From the NCBI GenBank assembly GCA_011390135.1, contig JAABSZ010000004.1, positions 1 to 64,000 of the forward strand: DNA of 64,000 nt. The letters run 5' to 3'. The notes under the pieces are model-generated. The model was not told the DNA's origin. It saw nothing but the letters and a program-made list of their open reading frames with translations, and searched no databases. Both the position numbers and the translations under genes were made by a program. Shown here piece after piece: positions 51,229 to 59,678 of this stretch (position 1 is its first letter; each line of letters opens with the position of its first letter). Source of the DNA: JAABSP01 sp011390135. GTDB taxonomy: Bacteria; Desulfobacterota; Desulfobacteria; Desulfobacterales; JAABSP01.

Positions 51229-54048
51229 ATGCCCAAGTGGATAAAGTGGATCATCATCTTGCTCGTTGCACTGCTGGGAGTGGCCGCGGTCTTTGTTCTG
51301 ATCAGCCTTCTTCTGGTCGATTTCATCGTCGATTACTGGTGGTTCAGCGCCAGAGGATACGGATACTACTTCTTTCTCCGGCTTCTCTATAAGTACCTGA
51401 TCTTCCTCGGCGTCACCGCGTTCTTTTTTGGAATCTTCTTTTCCAACTTCTGGGTCGCCTCCCGCTATCTGGGAACCCGGAGCCCCAAAGGAGGAGCCGG
51501 GAATCGGCGGGCCCGGTATCTGCTGAAGATGTTCAGGACCGGCTCCATGAAGGTCTATCTCCCCTTATCCCTGATCCTGGGGGCCGTCATCGCGATCCCA
51601 TTCTACATGAACTGGGAGCAGGCGATCCTCTTTATCTTCGGCCCGGACGCGGGTCTGGAGGACCCGGCCTACGGGATCGACATCAGCTTCTACCTCTTCG
51701 ACTATCCCATTTTTCTGCTGATCCAGTGGCATCTTCTGATCACCTTCGGCCTGCTCTTTATCAGCCTTGCACTGCTCTACTGGATCGAGAACCGGATGCT
51801 GGCTACCACGGAGTTCAGCCTTCCAAAAGGTGCGAGAATCCACCTGACCGTCATCATCCTCATCGTCATCGGCATCCAGATATGGGGGTTCATGCTGGAG
51901 CAGTACGGTCTGCTCTATTACAATGATCCGGACAGGGTCTTCTTCGGCCCCGGGTATGTGGAGATGTACTTCTTACTGCCGCTGATCTGGGTCAAGATAT
52001 TCCTCTTCACGGGCGCGGCCTTATCCCTCATCTTCATGATCCTTCGCTACAGAGGAACCCGGCTCTTTGCCGCCTTTGTCCTCCTCTTCGGCCTGACGCT
52101 GATTGCGGAAAAGACCCATTTCATATCCGACACGCTCGAAAAATACATCGTCGAGCCCAACGAACTGGTAAAGCAGTTGCCCTTCATCTCCAGAAATATC
52201 GACGCCACCCTCGATGCCTACAAGCTCAACGATATCGAAACCCGGGAGTATATCATCGATCCCATCTCCGTGGTTTCCGAGACCGATGACCTGGTCAAGA
52301 ACCTCCAGAACATCCCGGTCTGGGACAGGGAGCTGCTCGATGATGTCTATGAGGAGCGCCAGGCTATCCGCCCCTACTACTCCTTTCCCGGCATCGACAT
52401 CGACCGCTACACCGTGAACGGCGTCCACCAGCAGGTCAACCTGGCTGCCCGCGAGATCATGACCCGGAAGCTGCCCCCCCAGGCCGCGAACAGTTGGATC
52501 AACAAACGGCTCCAGTACACCCACGGATACGGCCTGGTCATGAACCCCGCGGCCCAGGGCGGGGATAAGTCCATACGCTGGTTCGTCCAGGACATCCCCC
52601 TGCGCTCCGACTTCGGCTTTGCGATCAAACAGCCGGCCGTCTATTACGGGCTGGAGGAGTACGAGTATGTCATAGCTCCCTCGGAACTGGGGGAGATCCA
52701 CTATCCGGAGCGGGAGGGGAACGTGCTGATCCATTACGACGGAAACGGCGGGGTTCCTATGAACAACCTCTTCAGAAAGCTCCTCTTTGCGGTTCACTAC
52801 AAGGAAAGAAACATCTTCTTCACCACAAAGACCACCGAAAACAGCCGTATCCTGTTCCGGCGGAACATCCTGAAGGCGATCAATATTCTGACCCCCTTCT
52901 TCCGCCTCGACCGGGACCCCTATGTGGTGATGACCCCGGAGCGGATCTACTGGATTCAGGATGCCTACACCACATCGAAGTCGTATCCGTATGTCCATGA
53001 GTACCAGGGGGAGTTCAACTATATCCGCAACTCGGTCAAGATCATCGTGGATGCCTACAACGGGGATATCTTCTTCTACACCTTCGACCCGGATGACCCG
53101 ATCATCCGCGCCTATGAACGGGCCTATCCGAACCTGCTCAGGCCCCCGGAGGAGATCCCCGAATACCTGCGGCCCCATATCCGGTATCCCAAAGACATCT
53201 TCGATGCTCAGATGGATGTCTACACCAAGTACCACCAGATGGACCCGGAACTCTTCTACCGCCAGGAGGACCACTGGGAGTTTGCGGGGATCGAGACCGC
53301 GCTCATGCGCTCCTACTATCTGACCCTGAACCTCATCAACGAGGACCGGCACGAATTCATCCTGATCTCCCCCATGAGCCCCATGAACCGGGACAACCTG
53401 CGGGCCATGCCGGTGGTCGGGTCCGACGGAAAGAATTACGGCAGGATACTGATCTACAACTTTCCAAAGGGCCAGCAGGTCTATGGGCCTGCCCAGGTGA
53501 GTTCCCTCATCGATCAGGACACGGCCATCGCGCAGGAGTTCACCCTCTGGGATCAGGCCGGCTCACAGGTGATCCGGGGGCGGATGATCGTCCTGCCGGT
53601 GGAGAATGTCATCCTCTACATCCAGCCGGTCTATCTCGTCTCCTCCACAAGGCTCAAGATCCCGGAGCTGGTCCGGCTCATCATCAGTGAAGGAACCGCT
53701 GTAGTTATGGATAGGGATCTTATGGAAGGATTGCGGAAACTGGAGGCCCGGGTGCTGGAGAGAGGAGAGCCGATGGATGGCCGGTTTCCCAGCCAGGCTA
53801 CGGCCGAAGAGATTCCGGCCGAAGAGGTTGGGGCCGAAGGGGAAGGGATTCCGGTTGAAGAGATCCCGGCCGAAGAGGTTCCGGCCGAAGAGATCCCAGC
53901 CGAAGAGATCCCTGCCGAAGAGATCCCTGCCGAAGAGATTCCTGCCGAAGAGATTCCTGCCGAAGAGATTCCTGCCGAAGAGATTCCCGGCGTGCCGGAT
54001 GAGGCGCTGCCGGAGACCGGCGAGGCCCCGACGCCGGGGAATCCATAA
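51229..54048 (+). CDS. UPF0182 giant membrane protein with repetitive acidic tail
   Basis: About 939 residues. The N-terminal ~310 residues hold about seven membrane helices (starting WIKWIIILLVALLGVAAVFV). They are followed by a large extracytoplasmic domain (VNGVHQQVNLAAREI, RKLLFAVHYKERNIFFT) typical of UPF0182/COG1615, a family of unknown function. The final ~80 residues are an unusual AEEIP repeat tail followed by a Pro-rich end. ATG 51229 has AAGGAGG upstream. It follows the AI-2E permease gene by 61 bp and is convergent with a kinase gene. Confidence 0.85.
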   Translation: MPKWIKWIIILLVALLGVAAVFVLISLLLVDFIVDYWWFSARGYGYYFFLRLLYKYLIFLGVTAFFFGIFFSNFWVASRYLGTRSPKGGAGNRRARYLLKMFRTGSMKVYLPLSLILGAVIAIPFYMNWEQAILFIFGPDAGLEDPAYGIDISFYLFDYPIFLLIQWHLLITFGLLFISLALLYWIENRMLATTEFSLPKGARIHLTVIILIVIGIQIWGFMLEQYGLLYYNDPDRVFFGPGYVEMYFLLPLIWVKIFLFTGAALSLIFMILRYRGTRLFAAFVLLFGLTLIAEKTHFISDTLEKYIVEPNELVKQLPFISRNIDATLDAYKLNDIETREYIIDPISVVSETDDLVKNLQNIPVWDRELLDDVYEERQAIRPYYSFPGIDIDRYTVNGVHQQVNLAAREIMTRKLPPQAANSWINKRLQYTHGYGLVMNPAAQGGDKSIRWFVQDIPLRSDFGFAIKQPAVYYGLEEYEYVIAPSELGEIHYPEREGNVLIHYDGNGGVPMNNLFRKLLFAVHYKERNIFFTTKTTENSRILFRRNILKAINILTPFFRLDRDPYVVMTPERIYWIQDAYTTSKSYPYVHEYQGEFNYIRNSVKIIVDAYNGDIFFYTFDPDDPIIRAYERAYPNLLRPPEEIPEYLRPHIRYPKDIFDAQMDVYTKYHQMDPELFYRQEDHWEFAGIETALMRSYYLTLNLINEDRHEFILISPMSPMNRDNLRAMPVVGSDGKNYGRILIYNFPKGQQVYGPAQVSSLIDQDTAIAQEFTLWDQAGSQVIRGRMIVLPVENVILYIQPVYLVSSTRLKIPELVRLIISEGTAVVMDRDLMEGLRKLEARVLERGEPMDGRFPSQATAEEIPAEEVGAEGEGIPVEEIPAEEVPAEEIPAEEIPAEEIPAEEIPAEEIPAEEIPAEEIPGVPDEALPETGEAPTPGNP
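53869..53988 (+). repeat. 15-bp coding minisatellite (AEEIP x8)
   Basis: Eight uninterrupted 15-bp units, GCCGAAGAGATTCCT-like, encode one AEEVP and seven AEEIP. Degenerate units begin about 65 bp earlier. The last units are identical or differ at one base, indicating recent slippage. Confidence 0.95.
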
Positions 54049-54063
54049 AAAGGAATGATATCC

Positions 54064-55644
54064 TTATGACCGGGGCAGTTCGACGGTGAACCGGGTCCCT
54101 GCCGGGGAGGTCGAAACAGAGACCTCTCCGCCGTGGGCCTCGGTGAACTGCTTTACGATGGCCAGCCCCAGGCCGGTTCCCTTGGACTTTCCGTAAGTGG
54201 AAAAGGGAACGAAGAGGTGTTCTCTGATCTCCTCGGCAATCCCCCCGCCGTTGTCGGAGACCTCGAATCGAACCTTCCCCTCCTCTCCATCCGTCACCTT
54301 CAGAAGAATGGAAGGCGCATCGGGCTTTCTCTTCTCAACGGCCTCGGCCGCATTCCTTATCAGATTGACCATGACCCGAAAGATCTTTCTCTCATCTGCG
54401 GGAAAGGGAGTATCCGAATCCATCTCCACCTTCATGGGGACAGACAACTCCCGGAGATTTTCCGCCACCGATCTTGCCACCGATTCCACAAATGGCCCCA
54501 TGAGGATGGTATCTTTGGTCAGCTCCGCATTATGGGTGAAGTCGAGGATATCCTCAACCAGGGCCAGCGCGGCCACGGCCTGCTCGTCGATGAGCCGGTG
54601 GATCTCCTTTACCGCGTCCGGATCATCGGCCATTTCGGCCGCCATTGACGTTGCGCTGCAGATGCTGCCGATGGGCCCCCGGAGATCATGGGCCACCATG
54701 CCGATCGCCTTCCCCACCGCGGAGAGCTTCTCGTTTCGGATCAGGGTCTCCTGAAGATCGACATTCGCGATGGTCAGAGCCGCCTGCTCCAGAAAGAGGC
54801 GCACCAGATAGATCCGCTCGATGTTGATGGACCGGACCCCATCCTGCAGCAGCGCGACGATCCCGTACCGGCCCAACTGGAAGAAGAGGAATCTCTCGGC
54901 ATAATGGGTCATCCGCTCGGGAAAGCCGGTTTTTTCCAGCTCCAGGATATACTCGTTCTCCGAACCGGTCTCGGCAAGGGCCCCGATGCTGATCACTTTG
55001 TCGAAAAACCCTTTGCTGTTCTGCACCACCAGCATCGCGGAAAGGGTTCCCAGCATATCGGCCACCTGCTGAAGGATGTTGTTTAGCAGCGGCTTGAGCT
55101 GCCATCGGCTGGCCCGGAGATGGGAGGTGATCTCGATGAGATCCTCCAGGCTTCTGGCCTTGTTCCACTCATAGACCGCCTTTGTGGCGATCTGGCGCAC
55201 CTCCTCCACGGAAAAAGGCTTGCAGTGGTAGCTGACATTCATGCCGGCCCGGGCCACCACCTCTTCGATGCCGTAGTCGCTGTATGCGGTGACAAAGATG
55301 ATCTCGGCCCGCTCATCCACATCCCGAATCCGCTGAACAGTCTCCAGGCCATCCCATCCCGGCATCCGCATGTCCACAAAGATTGCGGCAAAGGGCTGCT
55401 CTTTTTCAATGGCCTCTTTAACCATTTCAAAACCTTCGATGCCGTTGGCAGCTACGGAAAGCTCAAACCGGAAAGAGTTCTCCTCTTTCCGGTCCCGGGC
55501 CGTCCCCTTCCCGAAAAGAACCTCCGATGCCCGATCCAGCGAATAGGAATCCCGGCGCTTGGGAACCAGAATATCCCGGAAACTGTCTCTTATGGTTTCA
55601 TCATCATCGATGACCAGAATGCGGTTGTTGAAGACATGTCTCAT
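54064..55644 (-). CDS. Receiver-GAF-like-histidine kinase hybrid
   Basis: A 526-residue soluble protein. The N-terminal receiver (ILVIDDDETIRDSF; phospho-acceptor Asp in AAIFVDMRMPGWDG; Lys in CKPFS) carries an insertion of about 35 residues before the second beta strand. A GAF-like sensor region spans about 190-305. The HisKA helix has GMVAHDLRGPIGSI, and the HATPase domain has NLIRNAAEAV, SDNGGGIAEE and GTGLGLAIVKQF. The receiver may accept phosphate from the MASE3 kinase encoded 10 bp upstream on the same strand. No DNA-binding output is present. Confidence 0.85.
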   Translation of the reverse strand: MRHVFNNRILVIDDDETIRDSFRDILVPKRRDSYSLDRASEVLFGKGTARDRKEENSFRFELSVAANGIEGFEMVKEAIEKEQPFAAIFVDMRMPGWDGLETVQRIRDVDERAEIIFVTAYSDYGIEEVVARAGMNVSYHCKPFSVEEVRQIATKAVYEWNKARSLEDLIEITSHLRASRWQLKPLLNNILQQVADMLGTLSAMLVVQNSKGFFDKVISIGALAETGSENEYILELEKTGFPERMTHYAERFLFFQLGRYGIVALLQDGVRSINIERIYLVRLFLEQAALTIANVDLQETLIRNEKLSAVGKAIGMVAHDLRGPIGSICSATSMAAEMADDPDAVKEIHRLIDEQAVAALALVEDILDFTHNAELTKDTILMGPFVESVARSVAENLRELSVPMKVEMDSDTPFPADERKIFRVMVNLIRNAAEAVEKRKPDAPSILLKVTDGEEGKVRFEVSDNGGGIAEEIREHLFVPFSTYGKSKGTGLGLAIVKQFTEAHGGEVSVSTSPAGTRFTVELPRS

Positions 55645-55654
55645 TCCTGCTCCT

Positions 55655-57757
55655 TTACTGTTCTGTTCGCTCTTGTTGCTCTTGAATTACAGGCTCCTGA
55701 ACGGTCGGCAGTTCCATGACCACCGTGGCCCCTTTTCCTTCTCCGTCACTGTCGAGAAGAAGTGTTCCGCCGTGGCTTTCCACAATGTTTCGGCACTGGT
55801 AGAGGCCGATTCCGGAATTGCGGTTTTTGGTGCTGTATCCTTTTTCAAAAAGCTTTTCACCCTGTTCCGGTGAAAAACCGCATCCATTGTCAGCAATGGT
55901 GATCCCGATCCGCTCTTTCCACGGGATGTTTTCAATGTCGATGTCGATCACCGGCTCCGGGGGCACATCTTTGACATCAAATGCTTCGCAGACATTTTTG
56001 AGCAGGTTCAAAAAGACCTGCATCAGCCGGGTCCGGTCTCCGGAGACCCGAGAAAGATTTCCGTCGTACTTTCTCCGGATCTTGATCTTCCGCTTTTGAA
56101 AGCCGCCGATATTCATGGCAATGGCATCTTCGATCAACTCCGGAATATCGATATAGACCTTTTTCCCCATCCGCCCCTCCTGGGCATACTGGCGCTGGAG
56201 GTGAAGGATCTCGTTGATATGGCCAAGGGTCTTTGTCATCCGCTCCACATTCCCCCGGAATTCCAGGAAGCGGTTTTCCAAACTGCTGTTCAACTCCCGG
56301 ACAAATGTGATCAGCGCCTCTCCCTTTCCGGGCCCCAATGCTGTTTCCAGGGAATCCTTCTGCCCTTCGAAAAGCCTCTGAAGGCGCTCCATCGCATCCC
56401 GTTCGGGCCACTGCTCCCCCAGCAGACCCGTCAGCAGTGTCCCCAGCGCGGTGACCGCATTGCCGATATCATGGAGAACACTGGAGGCCATCTCTATCTT
56501 CCCCTGCTGCATGGCCTCCTGCTGCATGGCCTCCACGATCTTCTTCTTGATCTGAACCTCTTCGGTGTTGTCGAGGATTGCGCCTTCGGTATATCCTCTT
56601 TCCCCATAATGGGCCGCGCTCAGGATCAGCGAGCGCTCGTTCCCGTGCCGATCCCGGACCGCGAGATCGAGATTGTCCACCTTCCCCTCGGTATCGAGGA
56701 TCTTCTTGAGCCGATTCCGATCCGCGATGTTGATATAGCAATTTCGGGGAACCATCTCGGCCTTCATCTTTGCCGGGGAATCATAGCCGAAGATCTTTGC
56801 CGCGGCCGGGTTTGCCTCCAGCACGGTCGATCCGTCCGGCGTGATTCTGAAGATCCCCACCAGTGCGGTGTCGAAAAGATTCCGATACTGCGCCTCCCGC
56901 TCCTTGAGCTGGGAGAAGATCAGCTTGAAAGGCTTTCTCAAACCAGTCTCCACAATGGCCTTGTAGATCATATAGTAGGAGGCGAACTTCAAAAAGTGCC
57001 CCACGAGATTGGAAAGGCCGTAGGCGCTGATATAAAGGGTAAGGATGAATTCGCTGATCATGGTCAAAAAGATGGCCCCCGAAATCAGCAGGTAGAGATT
57101 CTGATCAAAGCGATTCCGGTTCCGGTAGATATGGATGAGGGCAGCAATCAGAATCAGGCAGATGATGTATTCGCCGGCAATCTTGAAGGGGGTTTGACTC
57201 AGACCCGGGACCAGGCATTCGGGGAAAATATCCCAGATGAAGATCGACATCAGTAAAAAGGCGGTCACCGCCCCCAAAAAGGTAAAAAAAGCGCCATAGG
57301 AGATCCGGGGCTTTGTGCCGAAAAAAAGAGGTATCCCCAGCAGCGTCAGGCTCTCCATAAAGCGGGCAGCAACCCAGAGCTGGACAGAATACCCCTCGCC
57401 TTGGGCCAGGATGTCCATGCCGCTGTAGCTCAGGGTATGGAAGAGATCGAGTACCGAGATGAAGAGATAGGCGATCCCTGCATAGACCAGGACCTGATTT
57501 TCCGTGAGGTCCCTGGCATTCCAGGAGACCAGAAAGACCGCAAAAGCGATGACAATGCTGAAGATCTCCGCAAGGGTATGGAAAAGGAGGTAATTATGGA
57601 TGGAGATAAGAAAGAACAGCAGTCCCAGCAGAAGGAAGAAGGTCACCTTCTGCAGGAAGCCCTTCACTTCTTTTCCGACTGCGGTATCTGACGACATGCC
57701 CGATCTTCCGGAAAACTTCAATATCCACGATCCCTTTCCGAACATATCTTCTATCAT
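55655..57757 (-). CDS. MASE3-PAS membrane histidine kinase
   Basis: A 700-residue kinase. The N-terminal ~270 residues contain about eight membrane helices of the MASE3 type (NYLLFHTLAEIFSIVIAFAV; LDLFHTLSYSGMDIL). A PAS domain (about 295-400, YRNLFDTALVGIFRITPDGS) follows, then a phospho-acceptor helix of unusual sequence (MASSVLHDIGNAVTAL), then the HATPase domain (NLLKNVCEAF, DNGCGFSPEQ, SGIGLYQCRNIVESHGG). The start at 57757 or an internal ATG at 57697 are about equally plausible. The ligand is unknown. Cotranscribed with the receiver-kinase hybrid. Confidence 0.85.
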   Translation of the reverse strand: MIEDMFGKGSWILKFSGRSGMSSDTAVGKEVKGFLQKVTFFLLLGLLFFLISIHNYLLFHTLAEIFSIVIAFAVFLVSWNARDLTENQVLVYAGIAYLFISVLDLFHTLSYSGMDILAQGEGYSVQLWVAARFMESLTLLGIPLFFGTKPRISYGAFFTFLGAVTAFLLMSIFIWDIFPECLVPGLSQTPFKIAGEYIICLILIAALIHIYRNRNRFDQNLYLLISGAIFLTMISEFILTLYISAYGLSNLVGHFLKFASYYMIYKAIVETGLRKPFKLIFSQLKEREAQYRNLFDTALVGIFRITPDGSTVLEANPAAAKIFGYDSPAKMKAEMVPRNCYINIADRNRLKKILDTEGKVDNLDLAVRDRHGNERSLILSAAHYGERGYTEGAILDNTEEVQIKKKIVEAMQQEAMQQGKIEMASSVLHDIGNAVTALGTLLTGLLGEQWPERDAMERLQRLFEGQKDSLETALGPGKGEALITFVRELNSSLENRFLEFRGNVERMTKTLGHINEILHLQRQYAQEGRMGKKVYIDIPELIEDAIAMNIGGFQKRKIKIRRKYDGNLSRVSGDRTRLMQVFLNLLKNVCEAFDVKDVPPEPVIDIDIENIPWKERIGITIADNGCGFSPEQGEKLFEKGYSTKNRNSGIGLYQCRNIVESHGGTLLLDSDGEGKGATVVMELPTVQEPVIQEQQERTEQ

Positions 57758-57812
57758 ATTCCGAAGAGGCTGTTTTCGTCAAATAAAATGGATGAATCCG
57801 TCGGTTTAAGGG

Positions 57813-57840
57813 GCATCGGGAGTTTTCAGGCTCCCGATGC
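57813..57840 (-). other. Perfect 10-bp hairpin downstream of the small ORF
   Basis: GCATCGGGAG (57813-57822) pairs with CTCCCGATGC (57831-57840), 8-nt loop. No real T-run follows on the minus strand, so it may act as a 3' stabiliser rather than a classical terminator. Confidence 0.5.
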
Positions 57841-57910
57841 GCGGGATCTACTTATCCGGATTTTCCGCGGGCTTTTTCTTTTTGTCTGTCACCTGACAGG
57901 CATCACGCAC

Positions 57911-58000
57911 TCAGGTGGAGACGCCCATTTTGGGAAGGATATATCCCTGCAGCAGAAACCATATACCGATAAAACCGAGAAATATCAGAATCTCTTTCAA
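57911..58000 (-). CDS. 29-residue membrane peptide gene (small ORF)
   Basis: TTG-initiated frame of 30 codons including the stop. The peptide starts with (M/L)KEILIFLGFIGIWFLL, one transmembrane helix of about 17 residues, and ends QGYILPKMGVST. A perfect AAGGAGGTG ribosome-binding site stands 7 nt before the TTG. It is the only coding signal in the gap between the MASE3 kinase and the chemoreceptor, and is below usual gene-calling length. The charged N-terminus, single helix and Pro-containing tail look like a real small membrane protein. From memory, similar unannotated peptides occur in Desulfobacterota genomes, but I cannot verify this. Confidence 0.65.
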   Translation of the reverse strand: MKEILIFLGFIGIWFLLQGYILPKMGVST

Positions 58001-58187
58001 ACCAACACCTCCTTTTTCAAAGAATTTTCCCTTGTCTCTTCTTCCGATGGAATATAAAGTATAAGATGGCTCCGCCCCCGGTGCAAGGCTTAATAAGCCC
58101 TTTTAACCGGATATTTTCTTTTGACGGCACAGATGCTATAGAAAGATGCCGTATACTTGTAAGCAGAACACTTCAGCGGAGGAGAGG

Positions 58188-59678
58188 ATGCGTTTTTTAA
58201 AGCGAGTCGGAAAAAGGAGCATTCGGATCAAGCTGATGCTGCTGGTGTTATTGAGCATCGCAGGGATCGGCGCGATCACCGGCATCAACATCTATCTGGA
58301 CAGGATGATTCAAAAGGATCTGGATATCGGAACCCTGAGCCAGGAATTGGTCCGGGATGTTCTACAGGTGATGATGGTGGAGGCCGACTATCTCTACCAG
58401 AACCTTCCCGAACTTCTCGATGAGTATGAGCAGGTCGATGCCTCGCTGCACAGGACCATCGAAGAGATCCGGGGGATCACCGACAATCCCGAGGTCATGG
58501 AGCAGATCAGAGGCATACTCCGATTGGACGAAAAGCGCCAGGAACTCTTCGGCAGAGCCCGGGACAATATCGGGAAGATGAACCAGTACAAGACTATGCT
58601 CGAATCGACTCCGCAGCTCAACCGGCTCGAGGCGGAGATGAGAGCGCTCCGGAATGCCGACAATTCCCTTTGGAAAGAATTGAAGGCCGCGGGGATGGCG
58701 GTTCGGGACAAGGCCCTGGAGATCGGCCGGATGAGCCGTGAGACGGTCCGGAAGAGTACAGAGCTGAGAAGCAGGGCCGGCATCGGCTTCACCCTGGCCG
58801 CGGCTGCGGCCCTGATTCTGTTGAGCGTTCTCCTCTACCGTTCGATCATCAAACCGGTCAAGGGAACCGTTTCGGGCATCGACATCATCACCGCGCAGGT
58901 GCTCTCCGCGTCCAATGAGCTGGCCCGGGCCAGCCAGAGCCTATCCGAAGGCGCTTCGGAACAGGCGGCCGCGCTGGAAGAGATCGCTTCGGCCATCGAA
59001 GAGATGTTCGCGGTCAGCCGGAAGGTGGTAATGGACACGGAGAACGCCAACCAACTGATGAACGAAAACATGGAAAAATCGGGGCAATCCCTCAAGTCTC
59101 TGGTAGATCTGACCCGGAGCATGACCGAGATCGAATCGGACAGTGACCGGATCGGCGGCATCATCAAGACCATCGACGGGATCGCGTTTCAGACCAATCT
59201 TTTGGCCCTCAATGCCGCAGTGGAGGCGGCCCGGGCCGGAGATGCCGGCAGCGGATTCGCGGTGGTGGCCGACGAGGTCAGGAATCTGGCCATCCAGACC
59301 ACCGAGGCCGCCAAAAGGACCCAGGATCTGCTCAATGCCACCATCGGCCGGGTGATGGAAGCGGCCAAAGCCATCAAAGGGATCAACACCGACTTCGAGG
59401 GGATCATCGAATCGGCCACGATCATGGGAGAGAAGAGCCAGTCCATCTCCAAGTCCAGCCGGATGCAGAACCGGGGGCTTGAAAGCATCAATCTGGCCTT
59501 ACGGGAGATGGATAAGATGACCCAGCAGAATGCGGCCAGCGCACAGGAGTCGGCCTCAACCTGCCAGGAACTGCGGAATCATGCCGAGAAGATGATGGAG
59601 ATCGTGGATGAACTCTCCGCGCTGGTGGAAAGAGGAAACTCAGGAAACCCGGGGGCCGACGGGAACTATTCCCGGTAA
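58188..59678 (+). CDS. Methyl-accepting chemotaxis protein
   Basis: About 496 residues. The first membrane helix (IKLMLLVLLSIAGIGAITGI) is followed by a helical periplasmic domain (about 40-200) and a second helix (GIGFTLAAAAALILLSVLLY). Only a short HAMP-like piece (RSIIKPVKGTVSG) precedes the cytoplasmic coiled-coil. The signalling tip IDGIAFQTNLLALNAAVEAA is intact, followed by GFAVVADEVRNLA. No C-terminal CheR-tethering pentapeptide is seen. ATG 58188 has GGAGGAGAGG upstream. It overlaps the converging NtrC-type gene by 13 bp. No che genes are nearby. Confidence 0.9.
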   Translation: MRFLKRVGKRSIRIKLMLLVLLSIAGIGAITGINIYLDRMIQKDLDIGTLSQELVRDVLQVMMVEADYLYQNLPELLDEYEQVDASLHRTIEEIRGITDNPEVMEQIRGILRLDEKRQELFGRARDNIGKMNQYKTMLESTPQLNRLEAEMRALRNADNSLWKELKAAGMAVRDKALEIGRMSRETVRKSTELRSRAGIGFTLAAAAALILLSVLLYRSIIKPVKGTVSGIDIITAQVLSASNELARASQSLSEGASEQAAALEEIASAIEEMFAVSRKVVMDTENANQLMNENMEKSGQSLKSLVDLTRSMTEIESDSDRIGGIIKTIDGIAFQTNLLALNAAVEAARAGDAGSGFAVVADEVRNLAIQTTEAAKRTQDLLNATIGRVMEAAKAIKGINTDFEGIIESATIMGEKSQSISKSSRMQNRGLESINLALREMDKMTQQNAASAQESASTCQELRNHAEKMMEIVDELSALVERGNSGNPGADGNYSR

